Of a stretch of 15,093 nt of DNA, positions 5,121 to 13,293 are shown piece after piece. The notes under the pieces were generated by a model. That model searched no databases, had not been told where the DNA came from, and saw nothing but the letters and a program-made list of their open reading frames with translations. This DNA comes from Prevotellaceae bacterium UBA1726. Its GTDB lineage: Bacteria > Bacteroidota > Bacteroidia > Bacteroidales > Bacteroidaceae. A program made the position numbers and the translations under genes. The DNA lies in assembly GCA_002316005.1 (NCBI GenBank), contig DCIM01000035.1:1-15093 (forward strand), in the 5' to 3' direction. How positions within the stretch are numbered: position 1 is the first letter of the stretch; each line of letters starts with the position of its first letter.

Positions 5121-8054
5121 TTATTCTTGTTTCAGGATTATATCGACAAGGGCTTTGACATCATCAGCATCAGACTTGGTGTTGCCGTCAATATCAGTCT
5201 CGCCATGGTTTGGAACAGTCTCGCCTTTGAGAATGCTGATGAGCATTGCCACATCGCGGATATCCACATTACCGTCGAGGTTGACATCACCCTTCACATA
5301 GAGGAATGCCTTATAGGCATTTATTGCCGCTTCAAGAGCATCGATTGCATCCTGAGTAGCAGGAGATGTGTTCTTTGCTGTTGTCAGTTCGGCATAAAAG
5401 TCAATGAGAGCCTGCTCCTTTTCCGAAGCAATCTTGTAGAGTTGGAAATCACCCATGTGGAAATATCCACGGCCCGAGTTCGTAGCGGTACAGGTGAATT
5501 TGAGGTATTTGTAGCTTGAGCCAAGAGTGAAGTTGGCTGTTACAGTAGAACCAGACGAAATGTCGCTTGACAGATCCAAAGTTGTTATGTCGGTCCAATT
5601 GCTATTGTCGTTGCTACCGCTCACTTGGAATGTCTGCACCTGATCAGAGGCGATATCGCGACGAATGAGTTGCATCATCAGTTCACCTTGCACAGCCTCG
5701 TTGAGGGTCACAACAAAGTAGTGAGTTCCAGGAGTAACAGATACCGAATTATTATTACCGTCCGACCATGCAGAATGCCAGAAGGTACTTGAGCTACCAT
5801 CAAGAAGATATGAAAACGAACCTTCAGAAGATTCCGTGTATGGACTTGAGAACTGAGAAGTAGAAGTTATGAGGGAACCCGTCTGTTGGGCTGCAGCCAA
5901 CTCATCAGCGGTATATAGTCCCTCGGCTTCTTTTATCAAGGCATCGAGGCGGTCCAGCAGTTCGCTATTCTCTTTGACTGTCACCACGTAAGTAAGCGTC
6001 TGGCTGCTGTATGTTTCAGTCTGAGCAATAGTTGCAGAAATTGTGGCAGTACCAGCGCCTACGGCAGTTACCAGACCAGTGGTGCTCACGGTAGCAACAG
6101 AAGTATTGCTGCTGGTGTACTGAATAGTACCATTACTGTTGGTAGTCAGTTGGTTTGTTCCTGAGTCGCCAATATTCAGCGTAAGGCTCTCCTGAGCAAA
6201 TGAAGAGGTAGGGAAAGTCAGTTTTACAGTCTCCTCAACATCAATAGGTTCGAGATACCACTGGTTGAAGTCGCTATAAGGTTCCCAACCGACGACAGTA
6301 CTACCAGTACCACTACCATTACTATGGCTGCCCTGGTGGCAATAATAGTTGAAGCCAGTGTTATAGCCAGAAACCATTGGACGAATAGTACAAGCATATA
6401 CTTGTTTGTTGTTGCGAGTGACACGAGCCAAAGGACGGATTTCAACCTCTGTGGTGCTTGAAGTAGAGAGTTTTGCCTGAGTACTTGTGGAGATACTTGT
6501 GAAATGACCATTTGTACCTACATTATACATCTTATAGGCATTGGTGCTCTCGTCGTACTCAAGATACCACTTGTAGTTATCGCTTGAAGTATTGATTGTG
6601 CCCCAGTTGACCCCAGTGCCACTGGCATACATAGCCTTTGTATTGCCATCAGAATAGTTGTAGTAGGTCTTCACATAATATGTGCCCTTAGCATAAGGCG
6701 TACGCTTCATTGTAAGTTCGATGATAGCCTGAGAAATCTGAGTGCAGAGGTCTGTAACCTCTGTGTCGGTCATCGAGCTGCAGTTGTTTGCCACAGCAGT
6801 CTCGCCCTTAGTGACCAATGTCATGAGAGCATTGTAGAGGTCCTGACGATAGTTACCGCCTTGAGTACCAACAGGAGTAAGAGCAGCCTGAGCGCGAGCA
6901 GTCTTACAGATATCGTCGAGTTTCGTCACATTAGTGTCGGAAGCACGAAGTTTCAGACCAGTGGTATAACCCCAAGTAGCCTGACCATAACCATTCATTG
7001 CGTCGAAAGTGTACCATCCATCACCACGACCAGAATAGCCGAAGTTGAAGTGGTAGAGGCCATTGCCGTCATATCCGTCGCACACATAAGCATGAGCGGT
7101 AGAAGCCACAAGAACAGGACGATAGTTGCCCAACTCTGTGACGACAGCATTCTTCCAAGTAGAAGCACCCATACTTGCATTATAGGTATAAGAAGAACCA
7201 CTCTGCAAACCAAACAATGCCGCAGCATTATTGGCAACATATTTACTATTTGTGATACTTACACTGGTATTGTAGTTTACCTTGACAGCAGTACCAAGAT
7301 CACGCATCAGGGTAGCAATGGCAGTAGCCTGTTCGTCGGTGTAACCCTCAGCATAGTCAGGAAGCATTTTGTCCCAGTTGTAGGTACGTGGACCGCTGAC
7401 GGCCGAACCCGCCACATAAGAACCAGAAGCACTTAAGGAATAAGAATCAATGCTACTGCTGAAAGTACTGCTCGACTGGCCGCCGATGGTATGATAGAGA
7501 TAATAAAGGATCTGTGCTGTGGCGGTAACCACGCAACAAGTAGCGGTATGGCTACCACTCTGAGTAGGAGTAAGAATGTTGTAAGGAGCATACTGGTCCC
7601 AGCGAGTGGTGAGGTAAGGACCCATAGCAGCAGTACCCGTAGCGGCAGCCTTTCGAGGAGTAGAAACAGCATCAGACACAGGAGCATCGCCAAGAGACTC
7701 GATGTAAGAAGCATAGTAGTTGAGCATCTCCTGCACAGGAGCAGGAAGATTGTCCTCGTCGAGCGAACCACTGTCGCTATAGCCAATAATCTCCTCTGTG
7801 CGGTCGTCGCCAGCAACGATGGTCCAGCCGTTGTCATTGCCATTGTTGAATACATAGAAGGCTGCATCATCAGAAGCAGCACTTTGTGCTGAAGCGCGTC
7901 GAGGTTGGGTAGAAGTTGTAAACTCAACACCTAAACTGGAAGCCTTATCTTTAGCAATCTGCAAAGCCTGTTGGCGAGTACGAGGAGCAGCAACGGCATT
8001 AACCTCGACGAAAAGAGAAAACAACAGACACGCAAAGACAGCAATCTTGTTCAT
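5121..8054 (-). CDS. Secreted C10-family (streptopain-like) cysteine protease with BIG2, discoidin-like and dockerin modules
   Basis: This is a 977-residue exported, multi-domain protein. A signal peptide spans about 1-23 (ending VNAVAA). The propeptide covers about 24-140, with an SpeB-type inhibitor-like segment (FYVFN, GWTIVAGDDRTEEIIGYSD). The C10 peptidase domain covers about 145-370. The likely nucleophile is C174 in ATCCVVTATAQILYY and the catalytic His is H321 in HAYVCDGYDGNG. N337 is present, but the Trp that usually follows is F338 (HFNFGYSGRGDGWY). Downstream are a possible beta-trefoil/lectin-like region (about 455-605), a bacterial Ig-like BIG2 domain (about 612-695), a discoidin/F5-8C-like domain (about 725-875), a helical linker, and a dockerin-type end (about 920-975). 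That end has two EF-hand-like loops, GDVNLDGNVDIRD and TDIDGNTKSDADD. No T9SS C-terminal domain was recognised. It has its own promoter. The likely role is extracellular proteolysis. Confidence 0.9.
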   Translation of the reverse strand: MNKIAVFACLLFSLFVEVNAVAAPRTRQQALQIAKDKASSLGVEFTTSTQPRRASAQSAASDDAAFYVFNNGNDNGWTIVAGDDRTEEIIGYSDSGSLDEDNLPAPVQEMLNYYASYIESLGDAPVSDAVSTPRKAAATGTAAMGPYLTTRWDQYAPYNILTPTQSGSHTATCCVVTATAQILYYLYHTIGGQSSSTFSSSIDSYSLSASGSYVAGSAVSGPRTYNWDKMLPDYAEGYTDEQATAIATLMRDLGTAVKVNYNTSVSITNSKYVANNAAALFGLQSGSSYTYNASMGASTWKNAVVTELGNYRPVLVASTAHAYVCDGYDGNGLYHFNFGYSGRGDGWYTFDAMNGYGQATWGYTTGLKLRASDTNVTKLDDICKTARAQAALTPVGTQGGNYRQDLYNALMTLVTKGETAVANNCSSMTDTEVTDLCTQISQAIIELTMKRTPYAKGTYYVKTYYNYSDGNTKAMYASGTGVNWGTINTSSDNYKWYLEYDESTNAYKMYNVGTNGHFTSISTSTQAKLSTSSTTEVEIRPLARVTRNNKQVYACTIRPMVSGYNTGFNYYCHQGSHSNGSGTGSTVVGWEPYSDFNQWYLEPIDVEETVKLTFPTSSFAQESLTLNIGDSGTNQLTTNSNGTIQYTSSNTSVATVSTTGLVTAVGAGTATISATIAQTETYSSQTLTYVVTVKENSELLDRLDALIKEAEGLYTADELAAAQQTGSLITSTSQFSSPYTESSEGSFSYLLDGSSSTFWHSAWSDGNNNSVSVTPGTHYFVVTLNEAVQGELMMQLIRRDIASDQVQTFQVSGSNDNSNWTDITTLDLSSDISSGSTVTANFTLGSSYKYLKFTCTATNSGRGYFHMGDFQLYKIASEKEQALIDFYAELTTAKNTSPATQDAIDALEAAINAYKAFLYVKGDVNLDGNVDIRDVAMLISILKGETVPNHGETDIDGNTKSDADDVKALVDIILKQE

Positions 8055-8113
8055 AATTATAAGTTAGTCGGCGAAATTTTGATAAAATTATATGTTTTGA
8101 TTATAATATAGTG

Positions 8114-8145
8114 CAAAGATAATGTATTTTAGTGGAATAATGAAA
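8114..8145 (-). promoter_or_regulatory. Minus-strand promoter of the C10 protease
   Basis: On the minus strand, TATCTTTG (8121-8114) fully matches the -7 consensus; TTTC (8145-8142) sits 20 bp upstream as a one-mismatch -33 element. The predicted start near 8107 gives a leader of about 52 nt to the ATG at 8054. Confidence 0.6.
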
Positions 8146-8157
8146 TATTTGCAAATA
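8146..8157. promoter_or_regulatory. 12-bp perfect palindrome beside the protease promoter
   Basis: TATTTGCAAATA is a perfect dyad that directly adjoins the -33 region of the protease promoter, where a dimeric regulator could bind. A/T-rich palindromes also arise by chance, so support is moderate. Confidence 0.35.
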
Positions 8158-8257
8158 AATATGCACAAGTAAGTTTGTTTTTCGAGAGAAGAAATACGAT
8201 GGCGGGCATACATTATGACAAAAAAGCGGAAAGACAGTACGAAAAAATGTTATTTTT

Positions 8258-8289
8258 TTTGGTATTCTCAAAGAAAACGAGTATTTTTG
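8258..8289 (+). promoter_or_regulatory. Promoter of the WecA-like gene
   Basis: TTTG (8258-8261), a 20-bp spacer and TATTTTTG (8282-8289) match the Bacteroidota promoter. The predicted start near 8296 gives a leader of about 58 nt. It lies inside an 79-codon ORF (8215-8454), which argues against that ORF being real. Confidence 0.65.
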
Positions 8290-8353
8290 CGTAGATTGTT
8301 TAATCTGGGGCTTAAAAAAGGCATATTATACCCCCAAAAGACGGATTTTCAAG

Positions 8354-9832
8354 ATGTCCTTGACCACATATCAATTGAAGATGGTGATAGCACTGATATT
8401 GATAATGATTATCTCGTGCTATGCTGTCCACTGGGTATACTTCAAGATTCTTAGAATCGCAAAAGACAAGAATATTGTAGATAACCCAGACGCAAGAAAA
8501 CTACAGAAGACACCTATCCCTGTGATGGGTGGCATTGCTGTATTCTTCGGTCTGCTTGTTGGAGTATTGGCTTCGACAGCCCTCCCATATCACTTCCCGG
8601 AACACACATCACTCTTCCCTATCATCTGTGCTATGTCGTTGATGCTCTATATTGGAGCGATGGACGATATTGTGGGACTGACGGCAAGAAGTCGCCTTGT
8701 GATTGAGATACTGACAATACTCGGACTTATTTATTCGAGCGGGGGATGTATTGACACCTTCCGCGGACTATGGGGCATTTATCAATTCTCGTGGTGGATT
8801 GGCGTTCCGCTGACTGTCGTTGCAGGAGTAGGAATAATTAATGCCGTGAACATGATTGACGGTGTGAACGGACTGTCGAGTGGACTATGTATGGTATGTA
8901 GTGCAATGTTCGGAGTGTTGTTTGTGCGTTCGGGCGATATGCACAATGCATATCTCGCCTTTGCAATGGCAGCATCGCTATTGCCATTCTTCGTGCATAA
9001 TGTGTTCGGTATGCGCTCGCGAATGTTTATCGGTGATGCAGGAACAATGGTTATGGGAATCATGATGACATGGTTTGTGATGTGTATTCTGAAAAACGAC
9101 ACCCGACTGACATATTATGCAGGAGCAAAGGGCGTGAACCTCATTGCGTTGGCATTGGCGATAATGAGCGTGCCGGTATTCGACACCCTCCGCGTGATGA
9201 CAATGAGAATAATGAAAGGAATAAATCCATTCCGTCCGGACAAGACTCACCTGCATCATGTGTTTATTAACATAGGTATCAGTCATTCGATAACATCATT
9301 GACCGAAATTCTTATTGCCAGCACAATAGTAGCGATATGGGCTATTGCCGACAAGACACGCGTGAGTTACGACATGCAGTTGTATATTGTAATTATTGCA
9401 TCGGTGGTACTTGTCTGGGGAACTTATTTCTTCCTGCGTTATCATGTGAACCACCATACCAACCTACTCCACCGTCTGACACATTTCAGTGTGGCGACAC
9501 ATTTAGGACGCAGAGAATGGTGGAAACGACTGACCAGTATTCTTGATGCACCAGAGAAAGACGAATACCTGACAGTGGACGATGAGGCACATGCAGAACA
9601 CATGACACGCAAATATGAGCATCAGTCGCCTTATGAGCAAAGCAGATTGAAGGTAAGGACATACGTGATGAGTCGTGCAGAGAGTGTCATTGAAGACATT
9701 CGCGAATATTCCGGGGCAAGCAAAGAATATGTTGACAAGATTCTGAAAGACGCCATTGAAGACGGAAGAATTGTCGTTGTAAAATACGACAAGGATGGAA
9801 ATCCGGAAATGATAGCAAAGGTAGAAGAATAA
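8354..9832 (+). CDS. WecA/TagO-family undecaprenyl-phosphate sugar-1-phosphate transferase
   Basis: This 492-residue integral membrane enzyme belongs to the MraY/WecA superfamily (Glycos_transf_4). It transfers a HexNAc-1-phosphate from a UDP-sugar to undecaprenyl phosphate, starting surface polysaccharide or teichoic acid-like synthesis. The family motifs are in order: MDD (103-105), NAVNMIDGVNGL (163-174), FIGDAG (225-230) and the HIHH-type loop DKTHLHH (296-302). Hydrophobic segments alternate from residue 8 to about 365. Residues about 375-492 form a soluble, charged C-terminal tail not needed in the basic family, of unknown role. The donor sugar cannot be told; UDP-GlcNAc is the family default. 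It has its own promoter and a terminator 4 bases after the stop, so it is monocistronic. Confidence 0.9.
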   Translation: MSLTTYQLKMVIALILIMIISCYAVHWVYFKILRIAKDKNIVDNPDARKLQKTPIPVMGGIAVFFGLLVGVLASTALPYHFPEHTSLFPIICAMSLMLYIGAMDDIVGLTARSRLVIEILTILGLIYSSGGCIDTFRGLWGIYQFSWWIGVPLTVVAGVGIINAVNMIDGVNGLSSGLCMVCSAMFGVLFVRSGDMHNAYLAFAMAASLLPFFVHNVFGMRSRMFIGDAGTMVMGIMMTWFVMCILKNDTRLTYYAGAKGVNLIALALAIMSVPVFDTLRVMTMRIMKGINPFRPDKTHLHHVFINIGISHSITSLTEILIASTIVAIWAIADKTRVSYDMQLYIVIIASVVLVWGTYFFLRYHVNHHTNLLHRLTHFSVATHLGRREWWKRLTSILDAPEKDEYLTVDDEAHAEHMTRKYEHQSPYEQSRLKVRTYVMSRAESVIEDIREYSGASKEYVDKILKDAIEDGRIVVVKYDKDGNPEMIAKVEE

Positions 9833-9835
9833 AAT

Positions 9836-9868
9836 AAATCCTCACTCCTTGAAGGGGTGAGGATTTTT
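9836..9868 (+). terminator. Terminator after the WecA-like gene, probably bidirectional
   Basis: AAATCCTCACTCC (9836-9848) pairs with GGGGTGAGGATTT (9854-9866) around TTGAA, with one T-G wobble, and is followed by TTTTT and A/T-rich sequence. On the minus strand the stem is followed by TTTATTTTATT, so it could also end the convergent operon that stops at 9943. Confidence 0.85.
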
Positions 9869-9942
9869 ATTATTGTTTCAAGGCATAAATGCCGGTTCAA
9901 GGTTTTGCGACCGTTTCTGAAGTTTCAAGCAGCGAGCTGCGA
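9869..9942. repeat. GTTTCAAG-hairpin cluster between convergent genes
   Basis: GTTTCAAG at 9875-9882 overlaps a small dyad, GGCAT-AA-ATGCC (9882-9893). A second GTTTCAAG (9922-9929) overlaps GCAGC-GA-GCTGC (9929-9940). The same octamer occurs at 4883, 4979 and 10387, always between genes. Confidence 0.45.
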
Positions 9943-10140
9943 TTAGGCTTTAGGCGTATTGCTTGCGTTATCATCAGGACTCTCGTGGAGTTGCTTGCGG
10001 AAACTGTCCCAATCCTGAAAGCCCGCAAATATGGCAAGACGGTCGAGAGCCTCCTTTGATGGTTTCTCGTGAACCGACTTCACCAGTTTCTGCTCAACCT
10101 TTGAGAGCAGAGCCTTAAGTTCGACATTAAACTTTTTCAT
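9943..10140 (-). CDS. Small conserved-looking protein of unknown function
   Basis: This 65-residue hydrophilic protein begins MKKFNVELKALLSKVEQKLV and appears helical, with the motif LAIFAGFQDWDSFRKQLHE in its middle. No signal peptide or membrane segment is visible. A TTG two codons upstream (10146) could extend it, but the ATG at 10140 is preferred. It follows the other small gene by 38 bases on the same strand, so they probably share a transcript. Function is unknown; a small nucleic acid- or protein-binding role would be guesswork. Confidence 0.6.
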   Translation of the reverse strand: MKKFNVELKALLSKVEQKLVKSVHEKPSKEALDRLAIFAGFQDWDSFRKQLHESPDDNASNTPKA

Positions 10141-10178
10141 AGACAATAGAATTTCTTCGTTTCCTGAAATATGGAACC

Positions 10179-10370
10179 TTACTTATGTCTGTTGGCACGC
10201 TGCTCACGATATTTTGCCTTCTGCTTCGCAGAACCAGAACCATGAGCACCAGTGATATACTTCTTTTTCTTAGCCTTGGTCTTCACTTTGCCATCGTTGG
10301 CGTCCTTCTTTGGTCCGCCCTTGCCAAAGTTTATACCATTCATCAATATGTTTTCGAAATCGTCCATCAT
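10179..10370 (-). CDS. Small basic protein of unknown function
   Basis: This 63-residue protein has an acidic N-terminus (MMDDFENIL) and a strongly basic remainder (KVKTKAKKKKYITG, AKQKAKYREQRANRHK). No transmembrane or signal segment is seen. The lysine/arginine-rich end suggests nucleic acid or ribosome binding, as inference from composition only. It is the first gene of a minus-strand pair and follows a TAnnTTTG-like element and repeat copy D. Confidence 0.6.
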   Translation of the reverse strand: MMDDFENILMNGINFGKGGPKKDANDGKVKTKAKKKKYITGAHGSGSAKQKAKYREQRANRHK

Positions 10371-10386
10371 AGGAAAATATATTTTT

Positions 10387-10452
10387 GTTTCAAGCTTCGC
10401 GATTCAAGATTTAAGAGCGCGGGCACACTAAGCCCGCGAACCGAACGGGAAC
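10387..10452 (-). repeat. 66-nt GC-hairpin repeat, copy D
   Basis: Second copy of the repeat at 4979-5044. The stem is CGCGGGC (10418-10424) and GCCCGCG (10432-10438), one pair longer than in copy C. It starts 16 bases upstream of the ATG at 10370 and lies 31 bases past the stop of the DUF4831-like gene. Confidence 0.75.
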
Positions 10453-10454
10453 AG

Positions 10455-10462
10455 CAAATGTA
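10455..10462 (-). promoter_or_regulatory. Possible -7 element for the small-gene pair
   Basis: On the minus strand TACATTTG (10462-10455) fits TAnnTTTG, but no TTTG is found 19-20 bp upstream. If used, transcription would begin inside repeat copy D, giving a leader of about 78 nt to the ATG at 10370. Cotranscription from the DUF4831-like gene is also possible. Confidence 0.35.
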
Positions 10463-10483
10463 ACAAAACTGCGCTTTCAGGTT

Positions 10484-11554
10484 TTACTCCAGGGGTTCGG
10501 TTGCTATTGACTCAACATTACCAGTGATTGGATTGAGCTGGAGTTTTGTGAGCATCTTCTTACCGAAGAGATTGGTTGAGAGAGTCTCGAGACGGCCAAA
10601 CTGAGCAGCATAGAACTCAAAGCCCTTAACAGCCTTATTGCCCGCAAGGATTGTAGCCTTCACCTTACCAGGGAGATTGACAGTAATGCCAGGATCGTCC
10701 TTTTTCTTAGTGTCGTTGTTCACCTCAGCCTTCAGTTCAGGAATAATCTGGAGATCTTCTATATTAATATAATAAGGTGAACCGCCGAGGTCGTCATTGT
10801 CGACAAGACCCAACTTCTTTGAGAAACGGAAGAGAAGCGACTTCACATTTGTCTCCTCGCCCTTAGCAGGAACGAAACGAATCTCCTGCTGGATAGTATC
10901 CTTTACGGTTACACCCTGGAAAGTCTGGAGAAGAATAGACTCCTGACGATCGAGGTTGGCAAGCATGATGTTCAGCTGAGCACCATCCTTTGGCATGTAG
11001 TCAGCCTCACCACGCGAGAGTTCGTTGCGTGAAGAACGAATGTCGTAGATTTCGCGAGCAGTCAGTTCTGCCATCTTGGCAGTAGAACCCGCAGCAAGAA
11101 TATCCTCGCTCATGAAGTCGTGAGGATTAATTGGTGCAGCCTTTGGAGCTGGTACGAACTCAGCAGGAACCGTTACTGTACGACCTTTAGTATTGATGGC
11201 AGTGAGGACACCATTCGAAGCGCGCTCCACATTGAGGATAGTATGCTTCTTGTCGATTGGCACAAAGAATTCCTTTGTTGAATCAGGAATAGCAGTTGTG
11301 TACATTGAATATCCCACAATACGATACTCCACTGAAGGAGAATCCTGAGCCGTTTTCTTCAGGAAACGCTCTGAATACAAGGCATATTCGCCCGGAGTAT
11401 AAGTGCTCTTCTCAATGAGCAACTGGATATGCATCTCCGTCTTTGGGAGATAGTAAGGAGTACCCTCAGCAATCTGAGCGTTTACTGAAAGTGATGCAAG
11501 AATCGCAATAAAAAAGAGAAGTGTATGCTTCATTTTTCTGAGTTTTATTTTCAT
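10484..11554 (-). CDS. DUF4831-like secreted protein
   Basis: This 356-residue protein carries a signal peptide (hydrophobic LLFFIAILASLSVNAQ, ending about residue 27), so it is exported to the periplasm or beyond. The rest resembles the Bacteroidota-specific DUF4831 family by general character and by its place beside nnr and hpt; the family call is from memory. Segments such as YYLPKTEMHIQLLIEKSTYTPGE (start of the mature part), a proline-rich turn (about 135-145) and a C-terminal ITVNLPGKVKATI stretch suggest a beta-rich protein. No catalytic motif was found. A second in-frame ATG at 11533 would give a tighter signal peptide (MKHTLLFFIAIL); either start is possible. A promoter-like TATATTTG lies at 11586-11579. 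Confidence 0.8.
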   Translation of the reverse strand: MKIKLRKMKHTLLFFIAILASLSVNAQIAEGTPYYLPKTEMHIQLLIEKSTYTPGEYALYSERFLKKTAQDSPSVEYRIVGYSMYTTAIPDSTKEFFVPIDKKHTILNVERASNGVLTAINTKGRTVTVPAEFVPAPKAAPINPHDFMSEDILAAGSTAKMAELTAREIYDIRSSRNELSRGEADYMPKDGAQLNIMLANLDRQESILLQTFQGVTVKDTIQQEIRFVPAKGEETNVKSLLFRFSKKLGLVDNDDLGGSPYYINIEDLQIIPELKAEVNNDTKKKDDPGITVNLPGKVKATILAGNKAVKGFEFYAAQFGRLETLSTNLFGKKMLTKLQLNPITGNVESIATEPLE

Positions 11555-11578
11555 TTTTTATGCGAACGTATTAGGTCG

Positions 11579-11586
11579 CAAATATA
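11579..11586 (-). promoter_or_regulatory. -7 element of the DUF4831-like gene
   Basis: On the minus strand TATATTTG (11586-11579) fits TAnnTTTG and lies 25 bases before the first ATG at 11554. The -33 region, which would overlap the nnr stop codon area, is weak. Readthrough from nnr is the alternative. Confidence 0.45.
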
Positions 11587-11596
11587 ACATTTCGGA

Positions 11597-13111
11597 TTAC
11601 ATCAGTTCGCGGAAGGCATCAGGCAGACATGCAATGATGTCGCTTGCCACCATACTCTCCTGACCGAACTTCTCAGCAGCCTTGTCGCCAGCGAGTCCAT
11701 GGAGATAGACACCAAGGATACAAGCGGCACGACGAGTATAGCCACGAGCCAGAAGACCAGAGATGATACCTGTGAGGACATCGCCCGAACCAGCAGTAGC
11801 CATACCGGCATTTCCCGTAGGATTGATCATTATCTCACCATCAGGAGTGCAAAGCATTGTGTAATGTCCTTTGAGTACGATATACGCACCAAGACGCTGA
11901 GCCATCTCATGAGCCTTTGCGAGACGATCGTAGCTACCATTTGAAGTACCGCCCGAGAGCCGATCGAACTCCACCGGATGAGGAGTGAGAATCAGTTCGC
12001 GAGGCAACTGGCCCATCCATGTACGATGGTCGGCAAGCATATTCAACGCATCAGCATCGAGAACAACAGGACATTGAGCATGACGAATCTGAGTCATTAC
12101 TGCTATAGCAGTCTCCTCGTTTCGGCCCAGTCCAGGACCCATTGCAACACACTCATAATCCTCGGTTTCAACAGTCTCCGTAATAAATGTATCCTCACGA
12201 TCGTGCTGCATTATTGCCTCTGGAACAGAAATCTGCAGAATGTCGTTGTTGCAGAGAGGAGTATGAACCGTCACCTTTCCGGCACCTGTTCTAAGGCAAG
12301 CCTTAGAAGAGAGTACAGCAGCACCCGCCATGCCATAGCAACCAGCAAATATCAGAGCATGTCCCATAGTGCCTTTATGAGCAAAAGGTGAGCGTTTGCG
12401 GATGATACCCTTTATGTCGTTATGTTCAAGAACATAATACTGGCTAAGCGTTCTGCGGGCAAACTCCTCAGAGAGGTTGATGTCGAGAACTTCAATCTCG
12501 CCAAGATAAGGTTCGTTGTCGGCAAGATACATAGCGAGTTTCTTCTGCTCAAGGGTGAGGGTGAGATCAGCACGGATGATGTTCTGGCGAATATTCTCTG
12601 TGTTATCCTCGGTCATCAGACCAGAAGGCATATCAATGCTGACAACTGTTGCGTTTGAAGTATTAATATACTTCACTACAGCAGCAAAACCACCCGAAAG
12701 AGGTTTGTTGAGCCCCGAACCGAACAAACCATCCACAACAATAGTGTTTTCGTTGAGCTGTGGCGGTTCGAAGTTGAGAGTAACCTCCACGAATTTCTTT
12801 ATTCGCTTTGTCTCCATCACACGCTTCATGTTACGCTGGCACTCATCGGTGAGTTTCTTGGCCGTATTGAAGAGGTAGACCTCAACGGTGTATCCTTGTT
12901 CAGCAAGCAGACGAGCTACAGCAAGAGCATCACCGCCATTATTGCCCGGACCGGCAAAAACCACGAACGACTTGCTCTTGTCCCAACGATAGACAATAGC
13001 ATCGGTCAAAGCAACGGCTGCACGCTCCATTAGGTCAATGGGACGAATTGGTTCGTGCTCCATAGTGTAGGAATCCCACTCGCGAATTTGTTTTCCTGTA
13101 AATATCTTCAT
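11597..13111 (-). CDS. nnr: Bifunctional NAD(P)H-hydrate epimerase / ADP-dependent NAD(P)HX dehydratase
   Basis: This 504-residue cytoplasmic fusion enzyme repairs hydrated NAD(P)H: the N-terminal YjeF_N domain epimerises R- and S-NAD(P)HX, and the C-terminal carbohydrate-kinase-like domain dehydrates S-NAD(P)HX with ADP. The epimerase half (about 1-220) has FAGPGNNGGDAL (52-63), VVDGLFGSGL (125-134) and SIDMPSGL (158-165). The dehydratase half has KGTMGHALIFAG (246-257), GPGLGR (325-330), LDADALN (351-357), LTPHPVEF (375-382) and NAGMATAGSGDVLTG (434-448), with the ADP/catalytic GSGD at 441-444. The frame is open for 42 codons farther upstream, but the ATG at 13111 gives the family start MKIFTGKQIREWD. 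It is divergent from hpt. Confidence 0.92.
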   Translation of the reverse strand: MKIFTGKQIREWDSYTMEHEPIRPIDLMERAAVALTDAIVYRWDKSKSFVVFAGPGNNGGDALAVARLLAEQGYTVEVYLFNTAKKLTDECQRNMKRVMETKRIKKFVEVTLNFEPPQLNENTIVVDGLFGSGLNKPLSGGFAAVVKYINTSNATVVSIDMPSGLMTEDNTENIRQNIIRADLTLTLEQKKLAMYLADNEPYLGEIEVLDINLSEEFARRTLSQYYVLEHNDIKGIIRKRSPFAHKGTMGHALIFAGCYGMAGAAVLSSKACLRTGAGKVTVHTPLCNNDILQISVPEAIMQHDREDTFITETVETEDYECVAMGPGLGRNEETAIAVMTQIRHAQCPVVLDADALNMLADHRTWMGQLPRELILTPHPVEFDRLSGGTSNGSYDRLAKAHEMAQRLGAYIVLKGHYTMLCTPDGEIMINPTGNAGMATAGSGDVLTGIISGLLARGYTRRAACILGVYLHGLAGDKAAEKFGQESMVASDIIACLPDAFRELM

Positions 13112-13293
13112 CGAAGTAATGTACAATTTGGTTTGACGTACTTGTACGGCAGTTTTCGGCATTCTTGTTATAAAGCGCCTATTTTGAGAGAGCATTTTGC
13201 TCTTCAAATGCAAAAATACAAAATTAATGCTAATCATTCGGTAGAAATTGCCATTTTTTTTGTAATTTTGCCAAAAATTATTGCTTTTACGGT
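13112..13293. promoter_or_regulatory. Divergent nnr/hpt promoter region
   Basis: On the + strand, TAATTTTG (13263-13270) fits the -7 consensus and predicts a 17-nt leader for hpt. On the minus strand, TATTTTTG (13218-13211) predicts a leader of about 93 nt for nnr. That leader holds a small hairpin, AGAGC-AAAAT-GCTCT (read on the minus strand, about 13202-13188). Neither has a clean TTTG at -33. Confidence 0.5.

Noticed and set aside
8215..8454. 79-codon + strand ORF upstream of the WecA-like gene
   Set aside because: It contains the WecA-like promoter (8258-8289), overlaps the real gene by 101 bases in another frame, and has no recognisable domain.
13112..13237. 42-codon N-terminal extension of nnr
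   Set aside because: It covers the predicted promoter and leader, and the family start MKIFTGKQIREWD fits the ATG at 13111.
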